This document shows, piece by piece, positions 1-7,777 of a stretch of 25,452 nt of DNA. Source of the DNA: JBBIRT01 sp037441725 (GTDB lineage: Bacteria > Desulfobacterota > BSN033 > UBA1163); NCBI GenBank assembly GCA_037441725.1, contig JBBIRT010000035.1:1-25452 (forward strand), read 5' to 3'. Numbering within the stretch: the stretch's first letter is position 1; each line of letters begins with the position of its first letter. The notes beneath the pieces were generated by a model. The model worked only from the letters and a program-made list of their open reading frames with translations. It was not told the DNA's origin and did no database searches. A program made the translations under genes and the position numbers.

Positions 1-54
1 CTCCCGACCTCTTGGTCCCGAACCAAGCGCGCTACCAGGCTGCGCTACTCCCCG
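1..54 (-). tRNA. tRNA-Pro (anticodon CGG), 3' part missing
   Basis: On the minus strand the first 54 nt of a tRNA can be folded. The 5' acceptor strand is CGGGGAG, followed by TA, a D arm with GCGC/GCGC stems around AGCCTGGTA, and an anticodon stem CTTGG/CCAAG enclosing the loop TTCGGGA. The loop places anticodon CGG at window positions 18-20, so the tRNA reads the proline codon CCG. The sequence is cut by the window edge inside the T arm. It begins only 17 nt after the folE2 stop with no promoter visible between them, so it may be co-transcribed with queD-folE2 and processed out. Confidence 0.93.
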
Positions 55-71
55 AATGGGTCTTTCAATTT

Positions 72-839
72 TCAAGCCCCTCTCTCGACATAGGCATAGG
101 CACTGTGATTATGGATTGATTCAAAGTTTTCAGATTCCACGGTGAACCAAGTAATATTCTTATCCTTTTTTAAACGTCGGGCCACCTCTCTCACTACATC
201 TTCCACAAACATGGGGTTCTCATAAGCCTTCTCGGTGACATATTTTTCATCAGGTCTCTTTAATATGGAATAAAGGTCACAGGAGGCACATTCCTCGACG
301 ATTTGAATGATGTCTTCAATCCAGATAAATTTTTTAAACCGAATGTTGACCGTAACGAGAGACCTTTGGTTATGGGCACCGAATTGACTGATCTCCTTAG
401 AACAGGGACATACGGTGGTGATTGGGACAACGATTCCGACATAAAAGTCATCGGTTTCATTACTTGAGCCGCAGAATCTACAGATATATTCCATCAAACT
501 TTTGGATTTGGTCACCGGAGCCTCTTTTTCAATAAAGTAAGGAAATTCAACCTCCAGATGGGCTGATTTGGCCTTTAATTTCCGTTTTACTTCCGATAAG
601 ATTTTTGAGAAATTCTTGATGGCAATATCCCCTTTGTATTTATTGAGGATTTCCACAAATCGACTCATATGGGTTCCTTTGAATCGATGAGGGAGATCGA
701 CATACATATTGACACTTGCGACGGTGTGCTGTACACCTTTGGCCTTATCCAAGACTGTGATGGGGTAACGGATATTCTTCACCCCCACCTTATTAATCTC
801 AATCTTTCGATGGTCCTTTTGATTCTGAACATCGTTCAT
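72..839 (-). CDS. folE2: GTP cyclohydrolase FolE2 (type IB)
   Basis: The product (255 aa) converts GTP to 7,8-dihydroneopterin triphosphate, the entry step of folate and queuosine/7-deazapurine synthesis. The family is recognised from PVTTVCPCSKEISQFGAHNQ, which carries the conserved metal-site Cys of COG1469, then SCDLYSILKRPDEKYVTEKA and a C-terminal HNHSAYA. Length is normal for the family. I chose the ATG at 839, which overlaps the queD stop as ATGA with GGAG about 8 nt upstream, over the longer reading that starts 17 codons earlier. It sits downstream of queD in a two-gene operon, so its product feeds the next enzyme directly. FolE2 enzymes replace zinc-dependent FolE in many bacteria; no FolE copy is visible here. 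Confidence 0.95.
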   Translation of the reverse strand: MNDVQNQKDHRKIEINKVGVKNIRYPITVLDKAKGVQHTVASVNMYVDLPHRFKGTHMSRFVEILNKYKGDIAIKNFSKILSEVKRKLKAKSAHLEVEFPYFIEKEAPVTKSKSLMEYICRFCGSSNETDDFYVGIVVPITTVCPCSKEISQFGAHNQRSLVTVNIRFKKFIWIEDIIQIVEECASCDLYSILKRPDEKYVTEKAYENPMFVEDVVREVARRLKKDKNITWFTVESENFESIHNHSAYAYVERGA

Positions 840-1213
840 GGTGATTTTCTCCAATAGGTGGCATAGGAAGTTTCTGATTCCCAAGTGCACACCTTATTTA
901 GAGAAATGGGATAATCCTTCAACTCTCTCCTCAATTTATCAAATACATATTTTGCTATATTTTCAGAAGAGGGTTCAACATTTGAAAAATAAGGTAGATC
1001 ATTGAGATAAGCGTGGTCAAGGGTTTTTAGAACCTTCTCAAGTTTCGATTTTAAGATTTTAAAATCGATCACCACCCCTTCTCGATTCAACTTCGGAGAA
1101 ACCACTGTCACCTCAACCTTCCAATTATGGCCATGCAGCTCCTCACACTTTCCTTGTAGGTGGCGTAATCGATGAGCACCAGAAAAGTAAGAGAGCACGG
1201 TTACTTCATACAT
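836..1213 (-). CDS. queD: 6-pyruvoyl-tetrahydropterin synthase family protein (QueD-like, PTPS-I/III motif)
   Basis: This 125-aa protein is a COG0720 member acting on dihydroneopterin triphosphate, most likely as 6-carboxytetrahydropterin synthase in the queuosine pathway. Zinc ligands fit His14 (FSGAHRL), His27 and His29. The catalytic segment CEELHGH has both the Cys of the QueD/PTPS-I motif (CxxxHGH) and the Glu of the PTPS-III motif (ExxHGH). That combination is described for dual-function members that can also supply folate synthesis in place of FolB. Downstream are His-bearing DHAYL and the conserved PSSENIA and WESETSYATY segments. I prefer the ATG at 1213, because GGGAG lies 5 nt upstream and the alternative GTG at 1219 overlaps that ribosome site. 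The stop overlaps the folE2 start. Confidence 0.93.
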   Translation of the reverse strand: MYEVTVLSYFSGAHRLRHLQGKCEELHGHNWKVEVTVVSPKLNREGVVIDFKILKSKLEKVLKTLDHAYLNDLPYFSNVEPSSENIAKYVFDKLRRELKDYPISLNKVCTWESETSYATYWRKSP

Positions 1214-1299
1214 TGTCACTCCCTTATCCCTTTGGCTAAATCAGGTTTCCGGTCGTATTTATTGTTTTCCGAGGCCTCATTTCTTTGAACCCTATGGAT

Positions 1300-1328
1300 T
1301 TTATAACTAACCTGAGATCGACTGTCAA
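1300..1328 (-). promoter_or_regulatory. sigma-70 promoter for queD-folE2
   Basis: On the minus strand TTGACA (1328-1323) and TATAAA (1305-1300) are separated by exactly 17 nt, a near-consensus promoter about 85 nt upstream of the queD start. It is the only strong promoter-like match I see for this operon. Confidence 0.75.
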
Positions 1329-1339
1329 TCGGTCTATTC

Positions 1340-1560
1340 GAGACCTCTGAAAAAGTTTTTAAAAAGAATATTTTGACTGGGGAGGTGGGGTGGAAAAGCC
1401 TTTGAGCGGATACCTTTAACCTTCCAGCACTATGGATGAATATCCTGAAAATACTTGTTTTTCCCTTAAACGATGCTTGGTCCATTCACTTCGAAAGCCC
1501 GCATTCGAAGGGTTTGGAACCCTGCCTCCCCAGTCATTTAAGGACTTTTTCAGAGATCTC
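1340..1560. repeat. Long imperfect inverted repeat, MITE-like
   Basis: GAGACCTCTGAAAAAG (1340-1355) is matched in inverted orientation by CTTTTTCAGAGATCTC (1545-1560) with one mismatch. The match continues inward through TTTAA and TGACTGGGGAGG (from about 1374; complement at about 1524-1535), apart from about 11 extra bases in the left arm. The arms are therefore roughly 40-50 nt and the whole unit about 220 bp. No transposase is encoded inside. It could be a miniature inverted-repeat element, the remains of an insertion sequence, or two opposed copies of a short intergenic repeat. Nothing in it looks like a gene. Confidence 0.6.
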
Positions 1561-1869
1561 TATTCCACTTCTATTTTGAATTCAATGTTGGATGTTATCC
1601 TCAGGAAGTCATGAAAAAAATGGTTCCTGTCTCCCTGAGTTTTTTTCCCAGCTTCTTGGTGAAAACACAGACTTGGCCTGTGGGGCTATGTTGATATTGG
1701 TAGAGAGATGATGGATCTTGTGGGGACTCCTTCCTATATGTCAGAATATGAAAGATAATATGATCCCCTATCGCAGCGGATTGAAAAATAAATGGATTTT
1801 ATTTAAAAATTTTTTAGGGAATCTTATAACAAGGTAGAAAACCTAAGGAAATAATTTATTGAGGTCACC
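1561..1869. other. Gap before xseA with a possible gene remnant
   Basis: No convincing gene is present. One stretch at about 1689-1788 (plus strand) reads through two short open segments, around MMDLVGTPSYMSEYER, then an in-frame TAA, then YDPLSQRIEK and a stop. The composition is protein-like, but I do not recognise the sequence, so a decayed gene end is only a guess. The last 70 bp are AT-rich and probably contain the xseA leader; no clear promoter can be fixed. Confidence 0.3.
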
Positions 1870-3210
1870 GTGCAGCTTCCGTTAAGATATATTTTGACCG
1901 TCTCGGAATTGACCCGTGAAATAAAGGATATCCTTGAGGATAGATTCCCAGATGTTTGGGTAGAAGGCGAGGTTTCAAACCTCAGAATTCCTCCTTCTGG
2001 CCATATCTATTTCACCTTAAAGGATGATTACAGTCAGATTCGGGCTGTCCTCTTCAAGATCCAAGCCCGAGGCCTCCGTTTTCTTCCTGAAGATGGACTT
2101 CACGTGGTCTGTCGCGGAAGGATCAGCCTCTATGAAAGAAGAGGGGAATATCAAATCATTCTTGAAGAGATTGAACCCAAAGGGATAGGGGCCCTTCAGC
2201 TTGCTTTTCTTCAATTGAAGGAGAGACTTGAAAAGGAGGGGCTTTTTGACCCTTCCCATAAAAAGAGAATTCCCATGCTTCCGCAAACGATCGGGCTTAT
2301 TACTTCCCCTACAGGGGCGGTCATTCAGGATATGCTCCAGATCCTCCACAGAAGATTTGAAAATCTCCACATCCTCCTCTATCCTGTTCGGGTCCAGGGA
2401 GAGGGGGCTTCGGATGAGATCGTTGAGGCGATAAGATATTTCAATCAAGGTATGAATGTAGAGGTCATCATTTTAGGACGGGGGGGCGGTTCATTGGAAG
2501 ATCTTTGGGCCTTCAATGAGGAAAAAGTGGCCAGGGCCATTTACCATTCTAAGATTCCCATCATCTCAGCAGTTGGGCACGAAACCGATTATACCATTGC
2601 CGACTTTGTGGCTGATTTGAGGGCCCCAACCCCTTCTGCAGCTGCAGAATTGGTCATCAGGGATAAGAGGGAGATCCAAAATCTCTTAAACTATTTTCGA
2701 GGGCGTTTGGAAAATGAGATGGTTCAGATTTTAAAAAGAGAACGAACTCGTTTATCTCATCTTATGAAGATATTGAGGGAACCAAAAAAAAAGATTGAGG
2801 AGTATGTTTTAAGAGTCGATGATCTGGTCAATCGGCTTCGTATCATAATCCAATGGACACTCGGGCGGCGAAGGGAAGGGATTTCTCACTTTAGAGGGAT
2901 CATTTTCCTTAAAAATCCCGTTCAGCATATGAAGACCCTCAGATTCTCCTTCTCAAAGACTAATAAACGGTTAGTCCAAAGCATGAACCATATCATTGAA
3001 ATGAGACGTCAAAAGGTTGAAGGGATCTTAGGAAAGCTGGATTCGTTAAGTCCTCTTTCTATATTGCAAAGGGGATATAGCATTACCCGCCAAATTCCTT
3101 CTTTAAAAATACTCAGAGAGGCAACCCATGTAAAGGAAGGAGAGAAGGTTGAGGTGAAACTCTTCCGAGGAGCTTTGATTTGTGATGTAGAAAAAATTGA
3201 GAACCCTTGA
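1870..3210 (+). CDS. xseA: Exodeoxyribonuclease VII large subunit
   Basis: XseA (446 aa) is the catalytic subunit of exonuclease VII, which degrades single-stranded DNA from both ends into oligonucleotides. The N-terminal OB-fold (about 1-100) contains WVEGEVSNLR and SGHIYFTLKD. The catalytic core follows with IGLITSPTGAVIQDM, ILGRGGGSLEDLWAFNEE and SAVGHETDYTIADFVADLRA. A long helical region ends in PLSILQRGYSI and the C-terminal strand segment. The start is GTG, with GAGG 5 nt upstream (1861-1864). It is followed after 68 bp by xseB, encoding its partner. The length is normal and nothing is missing. Confidence 0.97.
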   Translation: MQLPLRYILTVSELTREIKDILEDRFPDVWVEGEVSNLRIPPSGHIYFTLKDDYSQIRAVLFKIQARGLRFLPEDGLHVVCRGRISLYERRGEYQIILEEIEPKGIGALQLAFLQLKERLEKEGLFDPSHKKRIPMLPQTIGLITSPTGAVIQDMLQILHRRFENLHILLYPVRVQGEGASDEIVEAIRYFNQGMNVEVIILGRGGGSLEDLWAFNEEKVARAIYHSKIPIISAVGHETDYTIADFVADLRAPTPSAAAELVIRDKREIQNLLNYFRGRLENEMVQILKRERTRLSHLMKILREPKKKIEEYVLRVDDLVNRLRIIIQWTLGRRREGISHFRGIIFLKNPVQHMKTLRFSFSKTNKRLVQSMNHIIEMRRQKVEGILGKLDSLSPLSILQRGYSITRQIPSLKILREATHVKEGEKVEVKLFRGALICDVEKIENP

Positions 3211-3278
3211 CGATTATTAGAATAAAGGGATAGAATTAATGTTAAATGAAAGATTAAAAGGTAAGTTAAGGGTTTGAA

Positions 3279-3575
3279 ATGCCTAAGGAAAAGTTTGAAG
3301 AGGCCCTTCAAAAGCTTGAGAAGATCGTCTCGAAATTAGAGGAAGGGGATATCCCCTTAGAAGAATCATTGAAACTTTTTGAAGAAGGGATCCGTTTATC
3401 TCGATTTTGTAATCAGAAATTAGATGAGGTAGAGAAGAGGGTAGAGATCTTGTTAAAAGGGAATAATGGGTCCTTGAAAAAAGAACCTTTTGATCCTTCG
3501 ACAGGCTCAGGACAGACCCCTTCGACGAGATCAGAACAAGGCTTAGGGATCGTCGATGAGGAGGAAGAAGAATGA
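3279..3575 (+). CDS. xseB: Exodeoxyribonuclease VII small subunit with repeat-derived tail
   Basis: XseB binds the C-terminal helices of XseA and is needed for exonuclease VII activity. The family core is residues 1-66: FEEALQKLEKIVSKLEEGD, then PLEESLKLFEEGI and a CNQKLDEVEKRVEIL helix. XseB proteins are commonly about 60-85 aa; this one is 98 aa. The extra tail is encoded by two tandem copies of a CCTTCGACAGGCTCAGG-type repeat, read as DPSTGSGQTPSTRSEQ, and ends in an acidic run DEEEEE. The tail is probably disordered and neutral because it lies beyond the conserved helices. The start ATG has a weak upstream purine stretch. Confidence 0.95.
   Translation: MPKEKFEEALQKLEKIVSKLEEGDIPLEESLKLFEEGIRLSRFCNQKLDEVEKRVEILLKGNNGSLKKEPFDPSTGSGQTPSTRSEQGLGIVDEEEEE
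3495..3542. repeat. Two tandem copies of a dispersed CCTTCGACAGGCTCAGG repeat inside xseB
   Basis: Copy 1 (3495-3518) starts CCTTCGACAGGCTCAGG and copy 2 (3519-3542) starts CCTTCGACGAGATCAG. They match at about 17 of 24 positions and keep the CCTTCGAC start and the TCAG core. Similar repeats occur in many environmental bacterial genomes and, when translated on the other strand, give the telltale PEPVEG peptide. Here they are in frame with xseB and keep the gene open. Confidence 0.75.
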
Positions 3576-3590
3576 ATAGGATTTGCAAGC

Positions 3591-4505
3591 ATGGATATTA
3601 AAAAATACCTCAAAGAAAAAAGGGAGTTGGTGGATTCAGCCCTTGAAAAATATTTTCCAACCCGACCCGAATTTTCGAGGGATGAGGTTTTTCCAACCTC
3701 CCTTTATGAGGCCATTCGATATAGCCTTTTTGCTGGGGGGAAAAGGATTCGCCCAATCTTATCCATTGCTGCATACGAGGCGGTCGGAGGAAAAGGAAAA
3801 GAGATTCTCCCTTTTGCTTGTGCCATCGAGATGATTCATACCTATTCCCTCATCCATGATGATCTTCCAGCTCTGGATAATGATGATTACCGAAGAGGAA
3901 GGCTTTCCTGCCATAAGGCCTATGGAGAGGCAATTGGAATTCTTGCCGGAGATGCCCTATTGACTGAGGCCTTCAGGTTGATGACTAGCCCTGGTCTTCG
4001 GGATCCAAACCATCACCGTGGAGATTTGATCTTGGATGTGATTCATGAGGTTGCCCAGGCTGCTGGAATGCTTGGAATGGTCGGAGGGCAGGTCTTAGAT
4101 GTTGAATCCGAAGGAAGGAAGGTCGATCCCTCTACACTCCAGTATATTCATACGCATAAAACCGGGGCCTTGATTCTTGTTTCTGTTCGATTGGGTGCCA
4201 AAATGGGGGATGCGAATCAGGAGGCATTAAAAGCATTGAGTCAATATGGAGAAGGGGTCGGACTTGCCTTTCAGATTGCAGATGATATTCTCAACCTTGA
4301 AGGAAAGGATGATCTCCTTGGTAAAAGGACAGGAAGCGACCTCGTTCGAAAGAAGATGACTTACCCATCCTTATTTGGGGTTGGAGAATCAAAGAGAAAA
4401 GCTAAGGAGTTGATTGAATCGGCTGTGGAGGCAATTCATTCTTTTGGGCCGGAAGCTGATCCCCTGAGGGAGATTGCCTGGTTTATCCTGTTGAGGGATT
4501 ATTGA
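3591..4505 (+). CDS. ispA: Polyprenyl (farnesyl/geranylgeranyl) diphosphate synthase
   Basis: This 304-aa trans-prenyltransferase condenses isopentenyl diphosphate with allylic diphosphates to make the C15/C20 precursors for quinones, undecaprenyl carrier or other isoprenoids. Diagnostic segments are GGKRIRPIL, the first Asp-rich motif DDLPALDNDD (with the extra two residues typical of bacterial FPP/GGPP synthases), GEAIGILAGDALLTEAF, the HTHKTG segment, and the second Asp-rich motif FQIADDILNLEGKDD. It stands between xseB and dxs, the usual order for exonuclease VII and isoprenoid precursor genes. Product chain length cannot be read reliably from sequence alone. Confidence 0.94.
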   Translation: MDIKKYLKEKRELVDSALEKYFPTRPEFSRDEVFPTSLYEAIRYSLFAGGKRIRPILSIAAYEAVGGKGKEILPFACAIEMIHTYSLIHDDLPALDNDDYRRGRLSCHKAYGEAIGILAGDALLTEAFRLMTSPGLRDPNHHRGDLILDVIHEVAQAAGMLGMVGGQVLDVESEGRKVDPSTLQYIHTHKTGALILVSVRLGAKMGDANQEALKALSQYGEGVGLAFQIADDILNLEGKDDLLGKRTGSDLVRKKMTYPSLFGVGESKRKAKELIESAVEAIHSFGPEADPLREIAWFILLRDY

Positions 4506-4508
4506 GGG

Positions 4509-6417
4509 ATGGCGAGGATATTAGATCGAATCCATGGCTCAAATGATGTCAAGAAGCTTGACCTCGAACAATTGGAAGGTCTCTGTAGGGAGTTAAGGGA
4601 AGAGATCCTTTCTACGGTTTCAAAAAATGGGGGACATCTGGCTTCCAATCTCGGGGTCGTTGAGTTGACCGCTGCCCTCCACTATGTCTTTGACTTCCCC
4701 CAGGATAAGTTGGTTTGGGATGTTGGTCATCAATGTTATGCCCATAAACTTTTAACGGGGAGAAAAGATCAATTTCCCACTTTACGGCAATATAAAGGAA
4801 TCAGTGGCTTTCCTAAGAGGGAGGAGAGCCCCTACGATGCTTTTGATTCTGGTCATAGTGGCACTTCAATCTCTTCTGCCCTTGGAATGGTAATGGCCCG
4901 GAAACTCAGGGGAATCGGGGGTAGGGTCATTGCAGTGATCGGAGATGGATCAATGACTGCTGGCCTTGCCTTTGAGGGGCTAAATCATACCGGCCATATT
5001 AAGGAAGATCTCATTGTGATCTTGAATGACAATGAGATGTCCATCTCACCAAATGTAGGGGCCCTTTCCTCTTATCTTAATCGATTGATGACAGGGCAGT
5101 TTGTGAACCGCTTTCGTGATGATATTAAAAATTTTTTAGAAACCCTCCCTGGGATTGGAAGGTCGGTCCTTCGTTTTGCCAAACAGGCAGAGGAGTCATT
5201 AAAGGGGTTCTTGATGCCAGGTCTTCTTTTTGAAGAAATGGGATTGAAATATATCGGTCCGATTGATGGCCATCGCTTGGATTATCTCATCGAGACCTTT
5301 CAGAATATCAAAAAGATGAAGGGACCTATTCTGATCCATGTGATTACTAAAAAAGGGAAGGGGTACCCCCCTGCCGAGGCCAATCCTGATCGTTTTCATG
5401 GTGTACCCCCTTTTAACCTGGAGAGAGGGGAGTTAAAAAATGGACATGACCAAAACCCTCTCACCTATACCGAGGTCTTTGGAGAGACCCTTTGCCAACT
5501 GGCAAAAGAAAATAGAAGGTTGGTGGCCATTACAGCGGCCATGCAAAGTGGAACTGGTTTAGAAAGATTTGCAAGAGAATTTCCTGACCGATTTTTTGAC
5601 ATTGGTATCGCCGAACAACATGCGGTAACCTTTGCAGCAGGTCTGGCTCTCGAGGGAATGAAACCAGTGGTAGCCATCTATTCTACCTTTTTGCAGAGGG
5701 CCTATGACCAGATCCATCAGGATATTTGTTTTTGCCATGGATCGAGGCGGAATTGTGGGAGAGGATGGTCCCACCCATCATGGCCTTTTCGATTTCTCTT
5801 ATCTCCGCCACATTCCCAATCTCATCGTCATGGTTCCTAAAGATGAAATTGAGTTTCAAGATATGATTAAAACAGCTATCGATTGTCCTTTCCCTGTCGC
5901 CTTTCGATACCCGAAAGGAAGGGGGATGGGATTGAAGAGAGAGGGTTTGCCCCAATCCTTAAAGATTGGTAAAGGTGAAGTTTTAAGAGAGGGGAGAGAT
6001 ATACTCATTTTAGCCATTGGATCAACCGTTTACCCATCCCTTGAGGCAGCTCAGAAATTAGCGGATATTGGAATTGAGGCAGCGGTCATGAATGCCCGTT
6101 TTCTCAAACCATTAGATGCTGATCTCATTTGCCATTGGGCCCAAAAGACAAGCAGAGTACTGACCGTGGAAGAAAATGTTCTCCAAGGAGGGTTCGGGAG
6201 TGCAGTGCTTGAGCTATTTCAAGAAAAGGGGATGCTCTCCCTTCAGGTCAAACGGCTGGGTATTCCAGATCTCTTTGTTGAACATGGCTCCCAAGCCCTT
6301 CTCAGAAAAAAATATGGAATTGATTGGGAGGGGATTTTTAAAGGGGCCGAGGAGATGTTGAAAAACAAGCACTCGGAGTTGATTCACTTCATTTCGACGG
6401 AAGAAGCTCAACCATGA
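4509..6417 (+). pseudogene. dxs: 1-deoxy-D-xylulose-5-phosphate synthase, frameshifted
   Basis: Dxs condenses pyruvate and glyceraldehyde-3-phosphate using thiamine diphosphate, the first step of the MEP isoprenoid pathway. The first part (4509-5840) has GHLASNLGVVELT, WDVGHQCYAHK, the TPP motif from GDGSMTAG to ILNDNEMSIS, and the catalytic-Glu segment IGIAEQHAVTFAAG. It then runs out of frame after AYDQIHQDIC. The rest continues in the +1 frame from about 5728 (VFAMDRGGIVGEDGPTHHG) to 6417, with the C-terminal domain LTVEENVLQGGFGSAVLE. Compared with the usual spacing, about 20 bp (six or seven codons of the LQNLP strand) are missing at 5727/5728. This may be a true mutation or an assembly error. 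The start directly follows ispA (3 bp) and the end overlaps tlyA as ATGA. Confidence 0.9.
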
Positions 6418-7202
6418 AGGGTGGTTCAGCAAACCCTACCGGCAACAGGATCCGAAAAGAACGAATTGATAAACTCCTGGTCGAGAAGGGAATCATTCAG
6501 AGCCGTGAAAAGGCGAAGGCTCTTATTCTTTCAGGAAGGGTGATTGCTGAAGGGAGGGTGATCCAAAAACCAGATGCTTTAATCAACCAGGAAATCCCCA
6601 TTCAACTTCGAGGAGAGAGATCCCCTTATGTCAGTCGTGGGGGTGAAAAGTTAGAGGGAGCTCTTAAATCTTTTCAGATTGACCCAGGGGGAATGGTCGT
6701 GATGGATGTGGGAGCCTCCACGGGAGGATTTACGGATTGCATTCTTCAAAAAGGAGCCAAGAGGGTTTATGCAGTGGATGTGGGGTATGGCCTCCTGGCC
6801 TGGAAGCTTCAAAAAGATCAGAGGGTGGTAAACCTCCAAAGAAAAAACATCCGTTACCTAAAAAAGGAGGAGGTCCCTGAAGAGGTAGATCTAATCCTTA
6901 TTGATACCTCTTTTATCTCCATCGAAAAATTTCTTTCTCACCTTCTTGAGTTTCTTAAAGAGGGGGGATTGATTTTAGGGTTGATTAAACCACAATTTGA
7001 AGTGGGAAAAGGAGAGGTTGGAAAGGGAGGGGTTGTAAGGGATCCAGGTTTACATCAAAAAGTTATTGATCGGATTTCAAAATTTAGCCGGGGATTAGGG
7101 TTAGAGGTCATAGGAGTTACGGAATCTCCTTTACTTGGTCCAAAAGGAAATAAAGAATTTTTTATCTATTTAAGGAAGGGGACCTCTCATTCTAAATCAT
7201 AA
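6414..7202 (+). CDS. tlyA: TlyA family rRNA 2'-O-methyltransferase
   Basis: The product (262 aa) is an S4-domain RNA-binding protein (about residues 14-75: RIDKLLVEKG, AKALILSGRV) fused to an FtsJ/RrmJ Rossmann methyltransferase domain. SAM motif I is VMDVGASTGGFTDCIL, followed by YAVDVGYGLLAWKL, then IDTSFISIEKFL and LIKPQFEVGKGEVGKGGVVRD. TlyA proteins methylate ribose on 16S and 23S rRNA; old annotations as haemolysin are misleading. The ATG overlaps the dxs stop (ATGA), so the two are coupled, which is the common arrangement in this group. Target nucleotides cannot be told from sequence. Confidence 0.93.
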   Translation: MKGGSANPTGNRIRKERIDKLLVEKGIIQSREKAKALILSGRVIAEGRVIQKPDALINQEIPIQLRGERSPYVSRGGEKLEGALKSFQIDPGGMVVMDVGASTGGFTDCILQKGAKRVYAVDVGYGLLAWKLQKDQRVVNLQRKNIRYLKKEEVPEEVDLILIDTSFISIEKFLSHLLEFLKEGGLILGLIKPQFEVGKGEVGKGGVVRDPGLHQKVIDRISKFSRGLGLEVIGVTESPLLGPKGNKEFFIYLRKGTSHSKS

Positions 7203-7231
7203 ATCATGAGTCCAAATGGGTTTAAAACTCC

Positions 7232-7777
7232 ATGGGCAAATCGAAGGAACCTAAACCTGCCAAACTTTTCATGAGCCTCATTGCATCAGAAAATGAGATC
7301 TTTCATCAGGGGTTACAAGAACTTCAATTAGCCTTTGGACAGATGGATATGATGAGCGAGAGATTGAATTTTGATTATACCAATTATTACACAGAGGAGA
7401 TGGGGAAGCCCCTTTTTCGCCATTTTATTACCTTTGAACGTCTCATCCTCATCCCAACGCTTCCTGATATAAAACAGACGACAAATCGAATGGAAGAAAA
7501 TTTTTCGACTCCTGAGGGGAACCGCCGAATCAATATCGATCCAGGATATATCTGTTTAGAACATGTTGTTCTGGCCACGACCAAGGGATATTCCCATCGT
7601 CCCTATCTCAGGGATGGAATCTATGCTGATCTGACGTTGATCTACCGGAATAAATCTTTTCACCCTCTGGAGTGGACCTACCCTGACTATCGAAGTCCAG
7701 AGGTGATCACACTCTTTAATCAATTCCGGAAAAAATATTTAAAAGATTTAAGACAGGAGCAATCCCATCCATGTTAA
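7232..7777 (+). CDS. DUF4416 family protein, function unknown
   Basis: The product (181 aa) matches my memory of the DUF4416 family: AKLFMSLIASENEIF near the N-terminus, FDYTNYYTEEMG, GNRRINIDPGYICLEHVVLA and a C-terminal EWTYPDYRSPEVITLF. The family is soluble, with no signal peptide or membrane segment, and is mostly known from Desulfobacterota and related phyla. No catalytic motif is obvious, though the conserved Asp, Tyr and His residues could form a site. Its last codons overlap the yicC start by 7 bp, so it is part of the operon. No function is assigned here. Confidence 0.85.
   Translation: MGKSKEPKPAKLFMSLIASENEIFHQGLQELQLAFGQMDMMSERLNFDYTNYYTEEMGKPLFRHFITFERLILIPTLPDIKQTTNRMEENFSTPEGNRRINIDPGYICLEHVVLATTKGYSHRPYLRDGIYADLTLIYRNKSFHPLEWTYPDYRSPEVITLFNQFRKKYLKDLRQEQSHPC

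Noticed and set aside
1432..1614. 60-codon frame in the gap before xseA
   Set aside because: It runs through the inverted repeat, shows no ribosome site, and its sequence is set by the repeat arms.
2017..2448. 143-codon open frame on the minus strand inside xseA
   Set aside because: It lies opposite a clear, full-length xseA, has no ribosome site, and its peptide has no recognisable pattern.
3495..3542. CRISPR array
   Set aside because: There are only two imperfect adjacent copies without spacers, and no cas gene is present in the window.
5704..5730. ATG at 5704 as a true start of a separate Dxs C-terminal protein
   Set aside because: The residues between this ATG and VFAMDRGG do not match Dxs, no ribosome site is visible, and the split falls inside the second Dxs domain. 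Deletion or assembly error is simpler.
5721..5740. Programmed +1 frameshift in dxs at the T run
   Set aside because: A shift would still leave six or seven conserved residues missing from the strand before FAMDR, so it would not restore a normal protein.
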